DNA of 64,000 bases from Roseibaca calidilacus (GTDB lineage: Bacteria; Pseudomonadota; Alphaproteobacteria; Rhodobacterales; Rhodobacteraceae). Where the stretch lies: positions 248,001 through 312,000 of the forward strand of contig NZ_FBYC01000001.1 in assembly GCF_001517585.1 (NCBI RefSeq), in the 5' to 3' direction. Below the pieces are notes generated by a model that was not told the origin of the DNA, searched no databases, and worked only from the letters and a program-made list of their open reading frames with translations. A program made the position numbers and the translations under genes. Shown here in pieces: positions 1 to 9,660 of this stretch (the stretch's first letter is position 1; each line of letters starts with the position of its first letter).

Positions 1-161
1 ACGGTGCGGAAGTGAGCGAGAATTTCGCCCGCGCCGCGCGCAACCTGGATGGTGTCGATGTGCTGCCGTCGATCGGGGCGAATGTCTATGACATCCTGCG
101 CCGCGACACGCTGGTCATCACCCGTGCGGGTCTTGAAGCACTGGAGGCTCGACTGGCATGA
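1..161 (+). CDS. rplD: 50S ribosomal protein L4, C-terminal part
   Basis: Only the 3' end of the gene lies in the window; the readable frame starts at base 3 and ends with TGA at 159-161. The last 52 residues include [20 protein letters not shown], a typical L4 C-terminus, where L4 contacts 23S rRNA near the exit tunnel. The stop overlaps the ATG of rplW in an ATGA arrangement, which implies translational coupling, and the order L4-L23-L2 is the conserved S10 operon order. The identification rests on the short C-terminal match plus context. Confidence 0.93.
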   Translation, partial: GAEVSENFARAARNLDGVDVLPSIGANVYDILRRDTLVITRAGLEALEARLA

Positions 162-454
162 GCGTGAAAGCTGAACATTACGACGTGATCCGCAAGCCGA
201 TCATCACCGAGAAGGCCACGATGGCGTCTGAAGCCAACGCGGTTGTGTTCGAGGTGGCGGTCGATGCGAATAAGCCGCAGATCAAGGATGCGGTCGAAGC
301 GATCTTCGGCGTGAAGGTGAAAGCGGTGAACACCTCTATCACCAAGGGCAAGACCAAGACGTTCCGCGGGGTCAAAGGCCGCCGCAAGGATGTCAAGAAA
401 GCCTATGTCACGCTCGAAGAGGGAAATGCTATCGACGTGACCACCGGGCTTTGA
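158..454 (+). CDS. rplW: 50S ribosomal protein L23
   Basis: The 98-residue product has the usual L23 length and the characteristic start [17 protein letters not shown], followed by the basic loop [21 protein letters not shown]23 sits at the tunnel exit and is the docking site for trigger factor and SRP (family knowledge). Its ATG overlaps the rplD stop. A 117-base gap with a hairpin separates it from rplB, longer than most spacings in this operon. Confidence 0.97.
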   Translation: MSVKAEHYDVIRKPIITEKATMASEANAVVFEVAVDANKPQIKDAVEAIFGVKVKAVNTSITKGKTKTFRGVKGRRKDVKKAYVTLEEGNAIDVTTGL

Positions 455-473
455 TAAGTGAGACGCGACTCAG

Positions 474-496
474 CGGCCCCGACGCTCTCGGGGCCG
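474..496 (+). terminator. Hairpin between rplW and rplB
   Basis: CGGCCCCGA (474-482) pairs perfectly with TCGGGGCCG (488-496) around a 5-base loop. The following bases (TTGGTTATTT) are only moderately T-rich, so this may be a weak terminator/attenuator or an RNA-processing site. A second small stem, GGACC-TTTT-GGTCC (535-548), lies just before rplB. The function is inferred from structure only. Confidence 0.5.
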
Positions 497-571
497 TTGG
501 TTATTTGGCGCAACGCGCGCCGATTGACGAAACCGGACCTTTTGGTCCAGAGCTAACGGAAGACAGAAAGC

Positions 572-1411
572 ATGGCACTCAAGTCGTATAAACCGACGAC
601 GCCGGGCCAGCGTGGGCTGGTTCTGATCGACCGTTCGGAGCTTTGGAAAGGTCGCCCGGTCAAGGCCCTTACGCAGGGTTTGACCAAATCGGGCGGTCGG
701 AACAACACCGGACGGATTACCGCACGCCGCATCGGCGGTGGCGCGAAGCGCCTGTATCGCATTGTCGATTTCAAGCGCAACAAACTGGATGTTCCGGCTA
801 CCGTGGAACGGATCGAATACGACCCGAACCGCACGGCCTTCATCGCGCTTGTCAAATATGAAGATGGCGAGCAGGCTTACATCTTGGCGCCGCAGCGTTT
901 GGCTGTGGGTGACAAGGTGATCGCAAGCGCCAAGGCTGATATCAAGCCGGGCAATGCGATGCCGTTCTCGGGCATGCCCATCGGCACGATCGTCCACAAC
1001 ATCGAGATGAAGCCCGGCAAGGGCGGTCAGATCGCGCGTTCGGCTGGCACCTATGCCCAGTTCGTGGGTCGTGACGGTGGCTACGCGCAGATCCGCCTGT
1101 CCTCGGGCGAGCTGCGCCTTGTGCGCCAGGAATGCTTCGCCACCATTGGCGCGGTGTCCAACCCCGACCATTCGAACCAGAATTTCGGTAAAGCTGGCCG
1201 CACCCGTCATCAGGGCAAGCGCCCGTCGGTGCGCGGTGTCGCGATGAACCCGATCGATCACCCCCATGGTGGTGGTGAAGGTCGCACCTCGGGTGGCCGG
1301 ACGCCGGTTACGCCTTGGGGTAAAGACACCAAGGGTCGCAAGACGCGCTCCAACAAGCAGACCGACAAGTATATTCTGCGGTCTCGCCACGCGAAGAAGA
1401 AGGGTCGCTAA
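572..1411 (+). CDS. rplB: 50S ribosomal protein L2
   Basis: The 279-residue product matches the usual 273-280 length of L2. It starts [16 protein letters not shown] and carries the hallmark C-terminal motif [14 protein letters not shown], whose histidine region is important for peptidyl-transferase function (established for L2). L2 is a primary 23S rRNA binding protein required for subunit association. GGAAG lies upstream of the ATG. It is followed after three bases by rpsS, so the two are probably co-translated. Confidence 0.98.
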   Translation: MALKSYKPTTPGQRGLVLIDRSELWKGRPVKALTQGLTKSGGRNNTGRITARRIGGGAKRLYRIVDFKRNKLDVPATVERIEYDPNRTAFIALVKYEDGEQAYILAPQRLAVGDKVIASAKADIKPGNAMPFSGMPIGTIVHNIEMKPGKGGQIARSAGTYAQFVGRDGGYAQIRLSSGELRLVRQECFATIGAVSNPDHSNQNFGKAGRTRHQGKRPSVRGVAMNPIDHPHGGGEGRTSGGRTPVTPWGKDTKGRKTRSNKQTDKYILRSRHAKKKGR

Positions 1412-1414
1412 TCC

Positions 1415-1693
1415 ATGGCACGTTCAGTTTGGAAGGGCCCTTTCGTCGATGCTTACGTTTTGAAAAAAGCGGAAAAAGCACGCGAGTCGGGTCGCAATGA
1501 AGTCATCAAGATCTGGTCGCGCCGCTCGACCATCCTGCCCCAGTTCGTTGGTCTGACCTTCGGCGTCTATAACGGGAAAAAGCATGTTCCCGTCAATGTG
1601 ACCGAAGACATGATCGGCCAGAAGTTCGGGGAATATTCGCCGACGCGCACCTATTACGGGCACGCGGCCGACAAAAAAGCGAAACGGAAATAA
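1415..1693 (+). CDS. rpsS: 30S ribosomal protein S19
   Basis: The product is 92 residues, the normal S19 length, with [20 protein letters not shown] at the start and the motif GHKLGEFSPTRTY represented as [13 protein letters not shown] near the C-terminus. S19 forms a complex with S13 in the 30S head. The gene lies three bases after rplB and three bases before rplV in standard S10 order. Confidence 0.97.
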   Translation: MARSVWKGPFVDAYVLKKAEKARESGRNEVIKIWSRRSTILPQFVGLTFGVYNGKKHVPVNVTEDMIGQKFGEYSPTRTYYGHAADKKAKRK

Positions 1694-1696
1694 GCC

Positions 1697-2077
1697 ATGG
1701 GTAAAGAGACAAATCCGCGCCGCGTGGCCGAGAATGAAGCAATGGCGAAGACGCGCATGCTGCGCACTTCGCCGCAGAAGCTGAACCTCGTCGCTGCGAT
1801 GATCCGCGGCAAGAAAGTGGATCGTGCTTTGACCGATCTGACCTTCTCCAAGAAGCGTATTGCTGGCGACGTCAAGAAATGCCTGCAATCGGCGATTGCC
1901 AACGCCGAAAACAACCACGGTCTGGATGTAGACGCGTTGGTTGTGGCCGAAGCATGGGTTGGCAAGAACCTGGTCATGAAGCGGGGCCGTCCGCGCGCAC
2001 GCGGTCGCTTCGGCAAGATCATGAAGCCGTTTTCCGAACTGACCATCAAGGTTCGCCAGGCCGAGGAGCAAGCATAA
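1697..2077 (+). CDS. rplV: 50S ribosomal protein L22
   Basis: The 126-residue product has the L22 core [22 protein letters not shown] and the C-terminal hairpin region [17 protein letters not shown], which reaches into the exit tunnel and is the site of macrolide-related changes in other bacteria. Starting at 1697 adds a short alphaproteobacterial N-terminal tail before [11 protein letters not shown]. The stop TAA shares one base with the rpsC start (TAATG at 2075-2079). Confidence 0.97.
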   Translation: MGKETNPRRVAENEAMAKTRMLRTSPQKLNLVAAMIRGKKVDRALTDLTFSKKRIAGDVKKCLQSAIANAENNHGLDVDALVVAEAWVGKNLVMKRGRPRARGRFGKIMKPFSELTIKVRQAEEQA

Positions 2078-2778
2078 TGGGTCACAAGGTAAATCCGATT
2101 GGCATGCGCCTTCAGGTCAACCGGACCTGGGACAGCCGCTGGTTCGCGGAAAGCAAGGATTACGGCAACCTGTTGCTGGAAGACCTTAAAATCCGTGACT
2201 TCATTCATGAAGAGTGCAAGCAGGCTGGCATCAGCCGCGTGATTATCGAACGTCCGCACAAGAAGTGCCGCGTCACGATCCACACGGCGCGTCCGGGTGT
2301 CATTATCGGCAAAAAAGGCGCCGATATCGAAACCCTGCGCAAGAAGCTGGCAAACTTCACCGCATCCGACCTGCACCTGAACATCGTCGAAATCCGCAAG
2401 CCGGAACTGGACGCGCAGTTGGTGGCAGAATCGATCACGCAACAGCTGGAACGCCGTGTCAGCTTCCGTCGCGCCATGAAACGCGCGGTGCAGAACGCGA
2501 TGCGCATGGGCGCCTTGGGCATCCGTGTGAACCTGGCTGGCCGTTTGGGCGGCGCAGAGATTGCGCGCACCGAATGGTATCGCGAGGGTCGCGTTCCGCT
2601 GCACACGTTGCGGGCAGATATTGATTACGCGCATTCCGAAGGCCTGACGGCTTATGGCATCATCGGTGTGAAGGTGTGGATCTTCAAGGGCGAGATCATG
2701 GAGCATGATCCGCAAGCCCGCGATCGTCGGCATCAGGAACTTCAGGACAGCGGCGGCGCACAGCGCCCGCGTCGCTGA
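2077..2778 (+). CDS. rpsC: 30S ribosomal protein S3
   Basis: The start chosen is the ATG at 2077, which overlaps the rplV stop and gives the canonical N-terminus [13 protein letters not shown]; the frame is open further upstream, but that part is antisense-like read-through of rplV. The product is 233 residues. A KH domain is visible with the GKKG loop at residues 78-81, and the C-terminal S3 domain contains [19 protein letters not shown]3 lines the mRNA entry pore. A 21-base gap with GAAGGAG precedes rplP. Confidence 0.97.
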   Translation: MGHKVNPIGMRLQVNRTWDSRWFAESKDYGNLLLEDLKIRDFIHEECKQAGISRVIIERPHKKCRVTIHTARPGVIIGKKGADIETLRKKLANFTASDLHLNIVEIRKPELDAQLVAESITQQLERRVSFRRAMKRAVQNAMRMGALGIRVNLAGRLGGAEIARTEWYREGRVPLHTLRADIDYAHSEGLTAYGIIGVKVWIFKGEIMEHDPQARDRRHQELQDSGGAQRPRR

Positions 2779-2799
2779 GCCGAGTGAAGGAGTAGAGCA

Positions 2800-3213
2800 A
2801 TGCTACAACCGAAACGGACGAAGTTCCGCAAGCAGCACAAAGGCCGGATCAAGGGCGAAGCAAAGGGCGGGTTCGACCTGAACTTCGGCGGCTACGGTCT
2901 GAAAGCGCTGGAACCTGAGCGCATCACCGCGCGCCAGATCGAAGCTGCACGCCGTGCCATGACGCGCCACATGAAGCGTCAGGGCCGTGTCTGGATCCGC
3001 ATCTTCCCGGATGTGCCCGTCACCTCCAAGCCCACCGAAGTGCGGATGGGTAAAGGTAAGGGTTCGGTCGATTTCTGGGCTGCCAAGGTCAAGCCCGGCC
3101 GCGTGATGTTCGAGATTGACGGTGTCGGAGATGCCGTGGCGCGTGAAGCGCTGCGTCTGGCCGCAATGAAACTGCCGATCAAGACCCGCGTCGTTCAGCG
3201 CGAAGACTGGTAA
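2800..3213 (+). CDS. rplP: 50S ribosomal protein L16
   Basis: The 137-residue product begins [16 protein letters not shown] and contains [20 protein letters not shown], the L16 signature that organises the A-site tRNA region of 23S rRNA. GAAGGAG sits about 8 bases upstream of the ATG. In most bacteria rpmC follows within a few bases; here about 200 bases with a terminator-like hairpin and a promoter-like sequence intervene. Confidence 0.98.
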   Translation: MLQPKRTKFRKQHKGRIKGEAKGGFDLNFGGYGLKALEPERITARQIEAARRAMTRHMKRQGRVWIRIFPDVPVTSKPTEVRMGKGKGSVDFWAAKVKPGRVMFEIDGVGDAVAREALRLAAMKLPIKTRVVQREDW

Positions 3214-3255
3214 GGCGTTTGGTGCGTGTCAGGCACGCACCTTGCCAAACGATCG

Positions 3256-3290
3256 GATATCCCGGCTTTGCACAAGCCGGGATATCTTCT
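3256..3290 (+). terminator. Intrinsic terminator-like hairpin between rplP and rpmC
   Basis: GATATCCCGGCTT (3256-3268) and AAGCCGGGATATC (3274-3286) form a perfect 13-bp stem with a 5-base loop (TGCAC), followed by TTCTTTCC. A second imperfect inverted repeat (CGTTTGG...CCAAACG, 3215-3251) lies just upstream. The tail is not a pure T run, so termination may be partial. This is the strongest perfect stem inside the ribosomal superoperon. Confidence 0.7.
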
Positions 3291-3303
3291 TTCCAAGGAG
3301 CAC

Positions 3304-3332
3304 TTGCCAAGCGGGCGCATCGCGCCTATACG
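3304..3332 (+). promoter_or_regulatory. Sigma-70-like promoter upstream of rpmC
   Basis: TTGCCA (3304-3309, five of six matches to TTGACA) is separated by 17 bases from TATACG (3327-3332, four of six to TATAAT). It lies directly after the 3256-3290 hairpin and about 80 bases before rpmC. This is a plausible internal promoter that would restart transcription of the spc part of the operon. It was found by eye; no promoter model was run. Confidence 0.5.
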
Positions 3333-3414
3333 GCACGCTCATCCACCTCCGCCGGGAATCAGGGTGACCCTTACCCAAGGGGCCTTCCGGTGATTGTTGA
3401 CTGAAGGAATGGCC

Positions 3415-3618
3415 ATGAAAGCCGAAGATCTGCGATCCAAAACACCGGATCAGTTGCGCGACGAACTCGTTGCGCTGAAAAAGGAAGCGTTCAACCTGCG
3501 CTTCCAAAAGGCGACCAACCAGCTGGAAAACACGGCTCGTATTCGCCAGGTCCGTCGGGACGCCGCGCGCGTTTCGACCATCCTCAACGAAAAAGCCGCT
3601 GAAGCGGCGGCGAACTAA
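3415..3618 (+). CDS. rpmC: 50S ribosomal protein L29
   Basis: The start is placed at the ATG at 3415, six bases after GAAGGA (3403-3408), giving the normal N-terminus [18 protein letters not shown] and 67 residues. The ATG at 3409 is too close to the ribosome binding site, and the upstream TTG at 3394 is implausible. The helical hairpin motif [21 protein letters not shown] is typical of L29, which lies beside L23 at the tunnel exit. Eleven bases separate it from rpsQ. Confidence 0.95.
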   Translation: MKAEDLRSKTPDQLRDELVALKKEAFNLRFQKATNQLENTARIRQVRRDAARVSTILNEKAAEAAAN

Positions 3619-3629
3619 GGAGCTGGCCC

Positions 3630-3869
3630 ATGCCCAAACGCATCCTGCAAGGCAAGGTGACGAGCGACAAAAACGAGCAGACCGTCACGGTTCTGGTTGA
3701 GCGCCGCTTCACGCACCCCGTTATGAAGAAGACGGTTCGCAGCACGAAGAAATATCGTGCCCACGATCCGCTGAACCAATTCAAGGTTGGTGACACCGTT
3801 CGTATCATCGAATGTGCGCCGATCTCGAAGTCCAAGCGCTGGGAGGTTCTGGTCGACGCTGAGGCGTAA
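3630..3869 (+). CDS. rpsQ: 30S ribosomal protein S17
   Basis: The 79-residue product starts [20 protein letters not shown] and carries the OB-fold sequence [20 protein letters not shown], the S17 signature. S17 binds the 5' domain of 16S rRNA early in assembly. A 63-base gap with a small TGGGC-GTAGT-GCCCA hairpin precedes rplN. Confidence 0.97.
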   Translation: MPKRILQGKVTSDKNEQTVTVLVERRFTHPVMKKTVRSTKKYRAHDPLNQFKVGDTVRIIECAPISKSKRWEVLVDAEA

Positions 3870-3932
3870 GATCCGTTCCAATCAGACTTATCGAAACCCT
3901 GGGCGTAGTGCCCAAAGGTCGGGAGAAACCCA

Positions 3933-4301
3933 ATGATCCAGATGCAGACCAATCTGGATGTTGCTGACAACTCTGGCGCACGCCGAGTTCAGTGCATCAA
4001 GGTCCTCGGCGGCTCCAAGCGGCGCTATGCGTCGGTGGGCGACATCATCGTGGTGTCGGTCAAGGAAGCCATTCCGCGGGGCCGCGTGAAGAAGGGCGAC
4101 GTGCGTAAAGCTGTCGTCGTTCGGACCGCAAAAGAAGTGCGTCGTGAAGACGGCACATCCATCCGCTTCGACCGAAATGCGGCCGTGATCCTCAACAACT
4201 CTGGCGAACCTGTCGGCACCCGTATCTTCGGGCCGGTGGTGCGCGAGCTGCGCGCGAAGAACTTCATGAAGATCATCTCGCTCGCGCCGGAGGTGTTGTA
4301 A
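3933..4301 (+). CDS. rplN: 50S ribosomal protein L14
   Basis: The 122-residue product starts [20 protein letters not shown] and ends [16 protein letters not shown], which is textbook L14. It bridges to the 30S subunit (bridges B5/B8). GGGAG precedes the ATG. The stop TAA overlaps the rplX start (TAATG), so rplN and rplX are likely coupled. Confidence 0.98.
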   Translation: MIQMQTNLDVADNSGARRVQCIKVLGGSKRRYASVGDIIVVSVKEAIPRGRVKKGDVRKAVVVRTAKEVRREDGTSIRFDRNAAVILNNSGEPVGTRIFGPVVRELRAKNFMKIISLAPEVL

Positions 4302-4606
4302 TGGCTGCGAAACTGAAAAAAGGCGACAAGGTCGTCGTGCTGACCGGCAAGGACAAGGGTAAGCAGGGCGAGATTTCTGCCGTCATGCCCAAGGCCAACA
4401 AAGCCGTTGTCGACGGGATCAACATCTCGATTCGCCACACCAAGCAAAGCCAGACCAGCCAAGGTGGCCGCCTGCCGCAGGCAATGCCCATTGATCTGTC
4501 GAATCTGGCAATCGTTGACGCGAACGGAAAGCCCACCCGCGTCGGCTTCCGCGAGGAAGACGGCAAGAAGGTGCGCTACGCCAAGACAACCGGGGAGGCG
4601 ATCTGA
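4301..4606 (+). CDS. rplX: 50S ribosomal protein L24
   Basis: The 101-residue product has an N-terminal KOW motif ([20 protein letters not shown], residues 4-23) and the L24 core [18 protein letters not shown]24 is an assembly initiator of the 50S subunit. It overlaps rplN by one base and overlaps the rplE ATG in TGATG. Confidence 0.97.
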   Translation: MAAKLKKGDKVVVLTGKDKGKQGEISAVMPKANKAVVDGINISIRHTKQSQTSQGGRLPQAMPIDLSNLAIVDANGKPTRVGFREEDGKKVRYAKTTGEAI

Positions 4607-5166
4607 TGCTGGATCAAGCCAACTACACCCCTCGTCTGCGGACGGTCTACAAAGACACGATCCGTTCCGCGATGAAGGAAGAATTCGGCTACAAGAACGA
4701 CATGATGATCCCGAAGCTCGACAAGATCGTGCTGAATATGGGCATCGGTGAAGCCGTCAAGGACACCAAGAAGATCAAATCTGCGCAAGCCGATCTGACC
4801 GCGATTGCCGGTCAGAAGGCCGTCATCACCAAGGCGCGCAATTCGATCGCCGGGTTCCGCGTCCGTGAAGAAATGCCGCTGGGTGTGAAAGTCACGCTGC
4901 GCGGTGAGCGGATGTATGAATTCCTCGACCGTCTGATCAACATCGCGCTGCCGCGCGTCCGCGACTTCCGCGGCGTTAAGGGCACGTCGTTCGATGGCAA
5001 TGGCAACTATGCCATGGGGATCAAGGAACACATCGTGTTCCCCGAGATCAACTTCGATCAGATCGACGAGATGTGGGGCATGGATATCATCATCTGCACC
5101 ACGGCGAAAACCGACGCGGAAGCCAAGGCGCTGTTGAAGCATTTCAACATGCCCTTCACAAGCTGA
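4606..5166 (+). CDS. rplE: 50S ribosomal protein L5
   Basis: The product is 186 residues, the usual alphaproteobacterial L5 length, with the motifs [18 protein letters not shown] and [21 protein letters not shown]5 binds 5S rRNA and contacts P-site tRNA. It starts within the rplX stop (TGATG) and is followed after 19 bases by rpsN with GAGAGGGAGAG as ribosome binding site. Confidence 0.98.
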   Translation: MLDQANYTPRLRTVYKDTIRSAMKEEFGYKNDMMIPKLDKIVLNMGIGEAVKDTKKIKSAQADLTAIAGQKAVITKARNSIAGFRVREEMPLGVKVTLRGERMYEFLDRLINIALPRVRDFRGVKGTSFDGNGNYAMGIKEHIVFPEINFDQIDEMWGMDIIICTTAKTDAEAKALLKHFNMPFTS

Positions 5167-5185
5167 CGCGAGAGGGAGAGAACCA

Positions 5186-5491
5186 ATGGCTAAAAAAGCA
5201 ATGGTCGAGCGCGAAAAGAAGCGTCAGAAGCTGGTGGCGAAGTATTCCGCCAAGCGCGCTGAGCTGAAAGCAATCGCCGCCGACGCCGAACGTCCGATGG
5301 AAGAGCGTTTCAAGGCAAACCTGAAACTGGCACAGTTGCCGCGGAATTCTTCGGAAACCCGCTTGCACAACCGCTGCCAGCTGTCGGGTCGCCCGAAGGC
5401 TTATTATCGCAAACTGAAACTGTCGCGGATCGCGCTGCGGGATCTGGCCTCTAAGGGTCAAATTCCGGGCATGGTCAAGTCGAGCTGGTAA
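5186..5491 (+). CDS. rpsN: 30S ribosomal protein S14, zinc-free type
   Basis: The 101-residue product contains [20 protein letters not shown] and ends MVKSSW. The CxxC...CxxC zinc ribbon of short S14 paralogues is absent, so this is the zinc-independent (C-minus) form common in proteobacteria. S14 helps assemble the 30S head. Twelve bases separate it from rpsH. Confidence 0.97.
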   Translation: MAKKAMVEREKKRQKLVAKYSAKRAELKAIAADAERPMEERFKANLKLAQLPRNSSETRLHNRCQLSGRPKAYYRKLKLSRIALRDLASKGQIPGMVKSSW

Positions 5492-5503
5492 GGAGAAGGG
5501 ATC

Positions 5504-5902
5504 ATGTCCATGAACGATCCGCTCGGCGATATGCTGACCCGTATCCGCAACGCGCAAATGCGTGGCAAATCGACCGTGCGTTCGCCCGCGTCGAAGCTGC
5601 GCGCCTGGGTGCTCGATGTGCTTCAGGGTGAAGGGTATATCCGCGGCTATGAGCGCGTCACAAGCGCCGATGGTCACGCGGAACTGGAAATCGCGCTGAA
5701 ATATGCCGATGGTCAGCCCGTCATCCGCGAATTGAAGCGCATCTCGACCCCTGGTCGTCGCGTGTATTCCGGTGTTCGTGAAATCCCGCAGGTCCGCAAC
5801 GGCCTAGGTATTTCGGTTGTCTCCACGCCGAAAGGTGTGATGTCCGACGCAGCAGCCCGCGCCGCCAATGTTGGTGGCGAAGTGCTCTGCCGTGTGTTCT
5901 GA
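5504..5902 (+). CDS. rpsH: 30S ribosomal protein S8
   Basis: The 132-residue product begins [20 protein letters not shown] and ends GGEVLCRVF, with the conserved [10 protein letters not shown] and [16 protein letters not shown] segments. S8 is a primary 16S rRNA binder; in E. coli it also represses the spc operon at the L5 mRNA, but no such mRNA site was tested here. GGAG lies upstream of the ATG. Confidence 0.98.
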   Translation: MSMNDPLGDMLTRIRNAQMRGKSTVRSPASKLRAWVLDVLQGEGYIRGYERVTSADGHAELEIALKYADGQPVIRELKRISTPGRRVYSGVREIPQVRNGLGISVVSTPKGVMSDAAARAANVGGEVLCRVF

Positions 5903-5913
5903 GGAGGGCTGAG

Positions 5914-6447
5914 ATGTCTCGTATTGGCAAAAAGCCTGTCGAACTGCCTTCGGGCGTGAGCGCGCAGGTCTCGGGCCAGACCATCGAGGTCAAGGGCCCC
6001 AAGGGCACCCGCAGCTTCACCGCTGGCGATGATGTGGATATCGTGCTGGACGGCAACACCGTGTCCGTCAAACCGCGCGGGTTGTCCAAGCGCGCACGCC
6101 AGCAGTGGGGTATGACCCGCTCTATGGTGGCGAACTTGGCCACCGGCGTGACCACCGGCTTCAAAAAAGAGCTGGAACTGGTCGGCGTTGGTTACCGTGC
6201 CGCGATGCAGGGCAAAGACCTGAAGCTGTCTTTGGGTTACAGCCACGAAGTGATCTTCGAGGTTCCCGCCGGCATCACCATCACCGCGCCAAAGCAGACT
6301 GAAGTTGTTGTCGAAGGTATCGACCAGCAGCAGGTCGGCGAAGTGGCCGCAAACATCCGCAAGTGGCGGTCGCCAGAGCCCTATAAGGGCAAAGGCATTC
6401 GCTACAAGGACGAGTATATCTTCCGTAAGGAAGGCAAGAAGAAGTAA
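5914..6447 (+). CDS. rplF: 50S ribosomal protein L6
   Basis: The 177-residue product starts [15 protein letters not shown] and carries the C-terminal L6 signature [20 protein letters not shown]. Two similar alpha/beta domains are expected (residues about 1-80 and 85-177). It lies close to the sarcin-ricin loop and factor-binding site. Eleven bases separate it from both neighbours' coding ends, as usual in this operon. Confidence 0.98.
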   Translation: MSRIGKKPVELPSGVSAQVSGQTIEVKGPKGTRSFTAGDDVDIVLDGNTVSVKPRGLSKRARQQWGMTRSMVANLATGVTTGFKKELELVGVGYRAAMQGKDLKLSLGYSHEVIFEVPAGITITAPKQTEVVVEGIDQQQVGEVAANIRKWRSPEPYKGKGIRYKDEYIFRKEGKKK

Positions 6448-6458
6448 GGGCGCGAAAG

Positions 6459-6818
6459 ATGGCGAACACAAAGCAAAAGCTGTTCCAAAAACGCCGCCTG
6501 CGCGTTCGGAACAAACTGAAAAAATCGGCCAACGGGCGTCCGCGTCTGTCTGTCCACCGCTCCAACAAGAACATCAGCGTTCAGCTGATCGACGATGTGC
6601 GCGGTGTGACATTGGCTTCGGCCTCGACGCTGGAAAAAGATTTCGGTGTCGTGGGTGTCAACAACAAGGACGCAGCCGCCAAGATTGGTGCCGCGATTGC
6701 CGAGCGCGCAAAAGCCGCTGGCGTCGAGGAATGCTATTTCGACCGTGGCGGCTTCATCTTTCATGGGAAGGTCAAGGCACTTGCCGACGCCGCCCGTGAA
6801 GGCGGCCTGAAGTTCTGA
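6459..6818 (+). CDS. rplR: 50S ribosomal protein L18
   Basis: The 119-residue product has the basic N-terminus [18 protein letters not shown] and the L18 motif [20 protein letters not shown], ending [20 protein letters not shown]18 binds 5S rRNA together with L5. It is spaced 10-11 bases from rplF and rpsE. Confidence 0.98.
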   Translation: MANTKQKLFQKRRLRVRNKLKKSANGRPRLSVHRSNKNISVQLIDDVRGVTLASASTLEKDFGVVGVNNKDAAAKIGAAIAERAKAAGVEECYFDRGGFIFHGKVKALADAAREGGLKF

Positions 6819-6828
6819 GGAGACGATT

Positions 6829-7392
6829 ATGGCAGAAAGAGAAAACCGCCGGGACCGCCGCGAACAGCGCGAGGAAACCCCGGAATTCGCCGATCGTCTG
6901 GTTGCGATCAACCGCGTGTCGAAAACCGTGAAAGGCGGCAAACGCTTCGGCTTTGCAGCGCTCGTGGTGGTCGGCGATCAGCGCGGTCGCGTTGGGTTTG
7001 GCAAGGGTAAGGCGAAAGAAGTGCCCGAAGCCATCCGCAAGGCGACCGAGCAGGCCAAGCGCCAGATGGTGCGTGTGCCGCTGAAGGATGGTCGCACCCT
7101 GCATCATGACATCGAAGGCCGCCATGGCGCGGGCAAGATTGTCATGCGTCAGGCCGTGCCGGGGACCGGTATCATTGCCGGTGGTCCGATGCGCGCCGTG
7201 TTCGAGATGCTGGGCCTGCAAGATGTTGTGGCCAAGTCGCTCGGCAGCCAGAACCCTTACAACATGATCCGCGCGACTTTTGACGCGCTCAAGAACTCTG
7301 CCAGCCCCCGTCAGGTGGCGCAGCGTCGCGGCAAGAAGGTGGCAGATATCCTGCGCAAGCCTGAAGCCGAGACCGAAACCGCAGACGCGTAA
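6829..7392 (+). CDS. rpsE: 30S ribosomal protein S5
   Basis: The 187-residue product contains the S5 double-stranded RNA-binding fold ([20 protein letters not shown], residues about 24-43) and the conserved [17 protein letters not shown] and [16 protein letters not shown] segments. S5 affects decoding fidelity. An acidic tail (EAETETADA) follows the core. GAGGAG precedes the ATG. Confidence 0.98.
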   Translation: MAERENRRDRREQREETPEFADRLVAINRVSKTVKGGKRFGFAALVVVGDQRGRVGFGKGKAKEVPEAIRKATEQAKRQMVRVPLKDGRTLHHDIEGRHGAGKIVMRQAVPGTGIIAGGPMRAVFEMLGLQDVVAKSLGSQNPYNMIRATFDALKNSASPRQVAQRRGKKVADILRKPEAETETADA

Positions 7393-7407
7393 GGAAGGGT
7401 CGAACTC

Positions 7408-7596
7408 ATGGCTAAAACCATCGTCGTCAAGCAGATCGGCTCTCCGATCCGCCGCCCTGCCGTTCAGCGTGCCACGCTGGTCGGTCTGGGCCTGAATAAG
7501 ATGCACCGCACCCGCGAGCTGGAAGACACCCCTTCCGTGCGCGGCATGGTCAACTCTATCCCGCATCTGGTCACGATCATCGAAGAGCGTGGCTGA
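7408..7596 (+). CDS. rpmD: 50S ribosomal protein L30
   Basis: The 62-residue product ([20 protein letters not shown]... [20 protein letters not shown]) is full-length L30. It is followed by a terminator-like hairpin with a T run before rplO, so expression of downstream genes may depend on read-through. Confidence 0.97.
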   Translation: MAKTIVVKQIGSPIRRPAVQRATLVGLGLNKMHRTRELEDTPSVRGMVNSIPHLVTIIEERG

Positions 7597-7603
7597 TACA
7601 GCC

Positions 7604-7640
7604 GTGGGGTGCGCGTATTTGCGCGCCCTACTTTTTATTT
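7604..7640 (+). terminator. Rho-independent terminator-like hairpin between rpmD and rplO
   Basis: GTGGGGTGCGC (7604-7614) pairs with GCGCGCCCTAC (7621-7631) through an 11-bp stem with two G-U wobbles and a 6-base loop, followed by TTTTTATTT (7632-7640). All the textbook elements of an intrinsic terminator are present although the operon continues, so partial termination (attenuation) is the likely role. Confidence 0.75.
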
Positions 7641-7695
7641 GGCCGTGTGGCCCTGATCCGTCGCTGGCAGGGCTTTCCGGCATAGGAGAAGCGAC

Positions 7696-8187
7696 ATGAA
7701 ACTGAACGAACTTCACGACAATCCCGGCGCAACCAAAAAGCGGATGCGCGTTGGCCGTGGTCCCGGCTCTGGCAAGGGCAAGATGGGTGGCCGCGGTATC
7801 AAGGGTCAGAAATCCCGCTCGGGTGTGGCCATCAATGGCTACGAAGGTGGCCAGATGCCGCTGTATATGCGCCTGCCGAAGCGTGGCTTCAACAAGCCCA
7901 ACCGCGCGCGCTATGCGGTCGTCAACCTTGGCCTGATCGAGAAATTCATCGGCGAAGGCAAGCTGGACGCGACTGCGACCATCACCGAAGACGCGCTGGT
8001 CGCGTCCGGTCTGGTCCGCCGCAAACTGGACGGTGTGCGCGTTCTGGCCAAGGGCGAGATCACGACGAAGGTTGATCTGTCGGTGACCGGTGCTTCGAAA
8101 TCTGCGGTGGACGCGGTTGAGAAGGCGGGTGGGTCCGTTCAAATCATCGCGCCTGCGCCGAAAAACGAAGGCGCGGCTGCCGAATAA
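7696..8187 (+). CDS. rplO: 50S ribosomal protein L15
   Basis: The 163-residue product starts [20 protein letters not shown] and has the glycine-rich basic N-terminal extension [20 protein letters not shown] with [18 protein letters not shown], characteristic of L15. TAGGAGAAG lies upstream of the ATG. It lies downstream of the rpmD terminator-like hairpin and about 105 bases before secY. Confidence 0.98.
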   Translation: MKLNELHDNPGATKKRMRVGRGPGSGKGKMGGRGIKGQKSRSGVAINGYEGGQMPLYMRLPKRGFNKPNRARYAVVNLGLIEKFIGEGKLDATATITEDALVASGLVRRKLDGVRVLAKGEITTKVDLSVTGASKSAVDAVEKAGGSVQIIAPAPKNEGAAAE

Positions 8188-8292
8188 AGGTTGTGAGGGG
8201 AAGCATAGCCCCTTACATCACCCCAGACAGGGTTTTCGCGCCGCCGACCGCACCCCGGTCTGGCGGCGTTGACATGACAGAGAGAGACGCAG

Positions 8293-9660
8293 ATGGCATC
8301 TGGTGCTGATCAACTCGCGGCAAATACAAGCTGGGGTGCGCTGGCAAAGGCGACTGACCTTCGCAAACGCATCTTTTTTGCGCTTGGTCTGCTGATTGTC
8401 TACCGTATCGGGACGTATATTCCGGTTCCCGGCATTGACGGTCTGGCGCTGCGCGAGTTTATGGATGAAGCAGCATCTGGCATCGGGGGCATGCTGAACA
8501 TGTTCACCGGCGGCGCGATCAGCCGGATGGGTATCTTTGCGCTTGGCATCATGCCCTATATTTCCGCCGCGATCATCGTGCAGCTTGTCGGTGCAATGTA
8601 TGAACCGTGGAAAGCCCTGAAAAAAGAAGGTGAAATGGGGCGGCGCAAGCTGAACCAATACACCCGTTACCTGACCGTTATGCTGGCGCTTGGGCAATCC
8701 TACGGTCTGGCCGTGTCGCTGGAAGCGGGCGATCTGGCGACCGATCCGGGTTGGTTCTTCCGCGCGGCCGTGGTGATTACGCTTGTGGGCGGCACCATGT
8801 TCTTGATGTGGCTGGGCGAGCAGATCACCGAACGCGGCATCGGCAATGGTATTTCTCTGATCATCTTCGTCGGGATCATTGCAGAGATCCCCGCCGCTCT
8901 GGCCAATTTCTTGGCACAAGGCCGCTCGGGAGAGATTTCGCCCGCCGTCATCATCGGTGTGATTGTGATGATTGTGGCCGTGATTGCCTTCGTGGTGTTC
9001 ATGGAGCGCGCGATCCGCAAGATCAGCATTCAATATCCGCGCCGCCAAGTGGGCATGAAAGTGTTCGACGGCGGCTCGTCGCATCTGCCAATCAAGGTGA
9101 ACCCGGCCAATGTGATCCCGGCGATCTTTGCCTCTTCCTTGCTGCTGCTGCCGACGACCTTGGCGACCTTCTCTGGCAATTCTCAGTCCGAGATCATGGC
9201 GACCGTTCTGGCCTATTTCGGCCCCGGTCAGCCGGCGTATCTGCTGTTCTTCACGGCGATGATTGTCTTTTTCACATTCTTCTACACGCAGAATGTTGCG
9301 TTCAAGACAGATGAAGTTGCCGAGAACCTGAAAAACCAGAACGGGTTTGTTCCCGGTATCCGCCCGGGCAAGCGCACAGAGGAATATCTGGATTACGTTG
9401 TTGTCCGCTTGGTGACGGTCGGGTCCATCTATTTGGCCGCGGTCTGTTTGCTGCCGGAAATACTGCGCGGCCAGTTGGCGATTCCGTTCTATTTTGGCGG
9501 CACGTCGGTGTTGATTATCGTTTCTGTCACGATGGACACGATCAACCGTGTGCAGTCGCATCTGATCGCGCATCAGTATGAAGGTCTGCTGGAAAGATCC
9601 AACCTGCGTGGCAAATCCCGCAAGCGCAGTGGTAAACCGAAGGCTCCGGCGCGGCGATGA
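8293..9660 (+). CDS. secY: Protein translocase subunit SecY
   Basis: The 455-residue inner-membrane protein has the family length and ten expected transmembrane segments. Conserved landmarks include [33 protein letters not shown], and the cytoplasmic-loop region [20 protein letters not shown]. It forms the channel of the SecYEG translocon. Its position inside the spc operon is normal. The stop overlaps the adk ATG by four bases (ATGA at 9657-9660). Confidence 0.98.
   Translation: MASGADQLAANTSWGALAKATDLRKRIFFALGLLIVYRIGTYIPVPGIDGLALREFMDEAASGIGGMLNMFTGGAISRMGIFALGIMPYISAAIIVQLVGAMYEPWKALKKEGEMGRRKLNQYTRYLTVMLALGQSYGLAVSLEAGDLATDPGWFFRAAVVITLVGGTMFLMWLGEQITERGIGNGISLIIFVGIIAEIPAALANFLAQGRSGEISPAVIIGVIVMIVAVIAFVVFMERAIRKISIQYPRRQVGMKVFDGGSSHLPIKVNPANVIPAIFASSLLLLPTTLATFSGNSQSEIMATVLAYFGPGQPAYLLFFTAMIVFFTFFYTQNVAFKTDEVAENLKNQNGFVPGIRPGKRTEEYLDYVVVRLVTVGSIYLAAVCLLPEILRGQLAIPFYFGGTSVLIIVSVTMDTINRVQSHLIAHQYEGLLERSNLRGKSRKRSGKPKAPARR

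Noticed and set aside
470-1390. 306-codon antisense frame over rplB
   Set aside because: It mirrors the codon pattern of a certain gene on the plus strand, shows no family features, and overlaps L2 entirely; it is a high-GC shadow frame.
3394-3414. TTG start for rpmC at 3394
   Set aside because: A ribosome binding site at 3403-3408 lies within that extension and fits the ATG at 3415, which gives the canonical L29 N-terminus.
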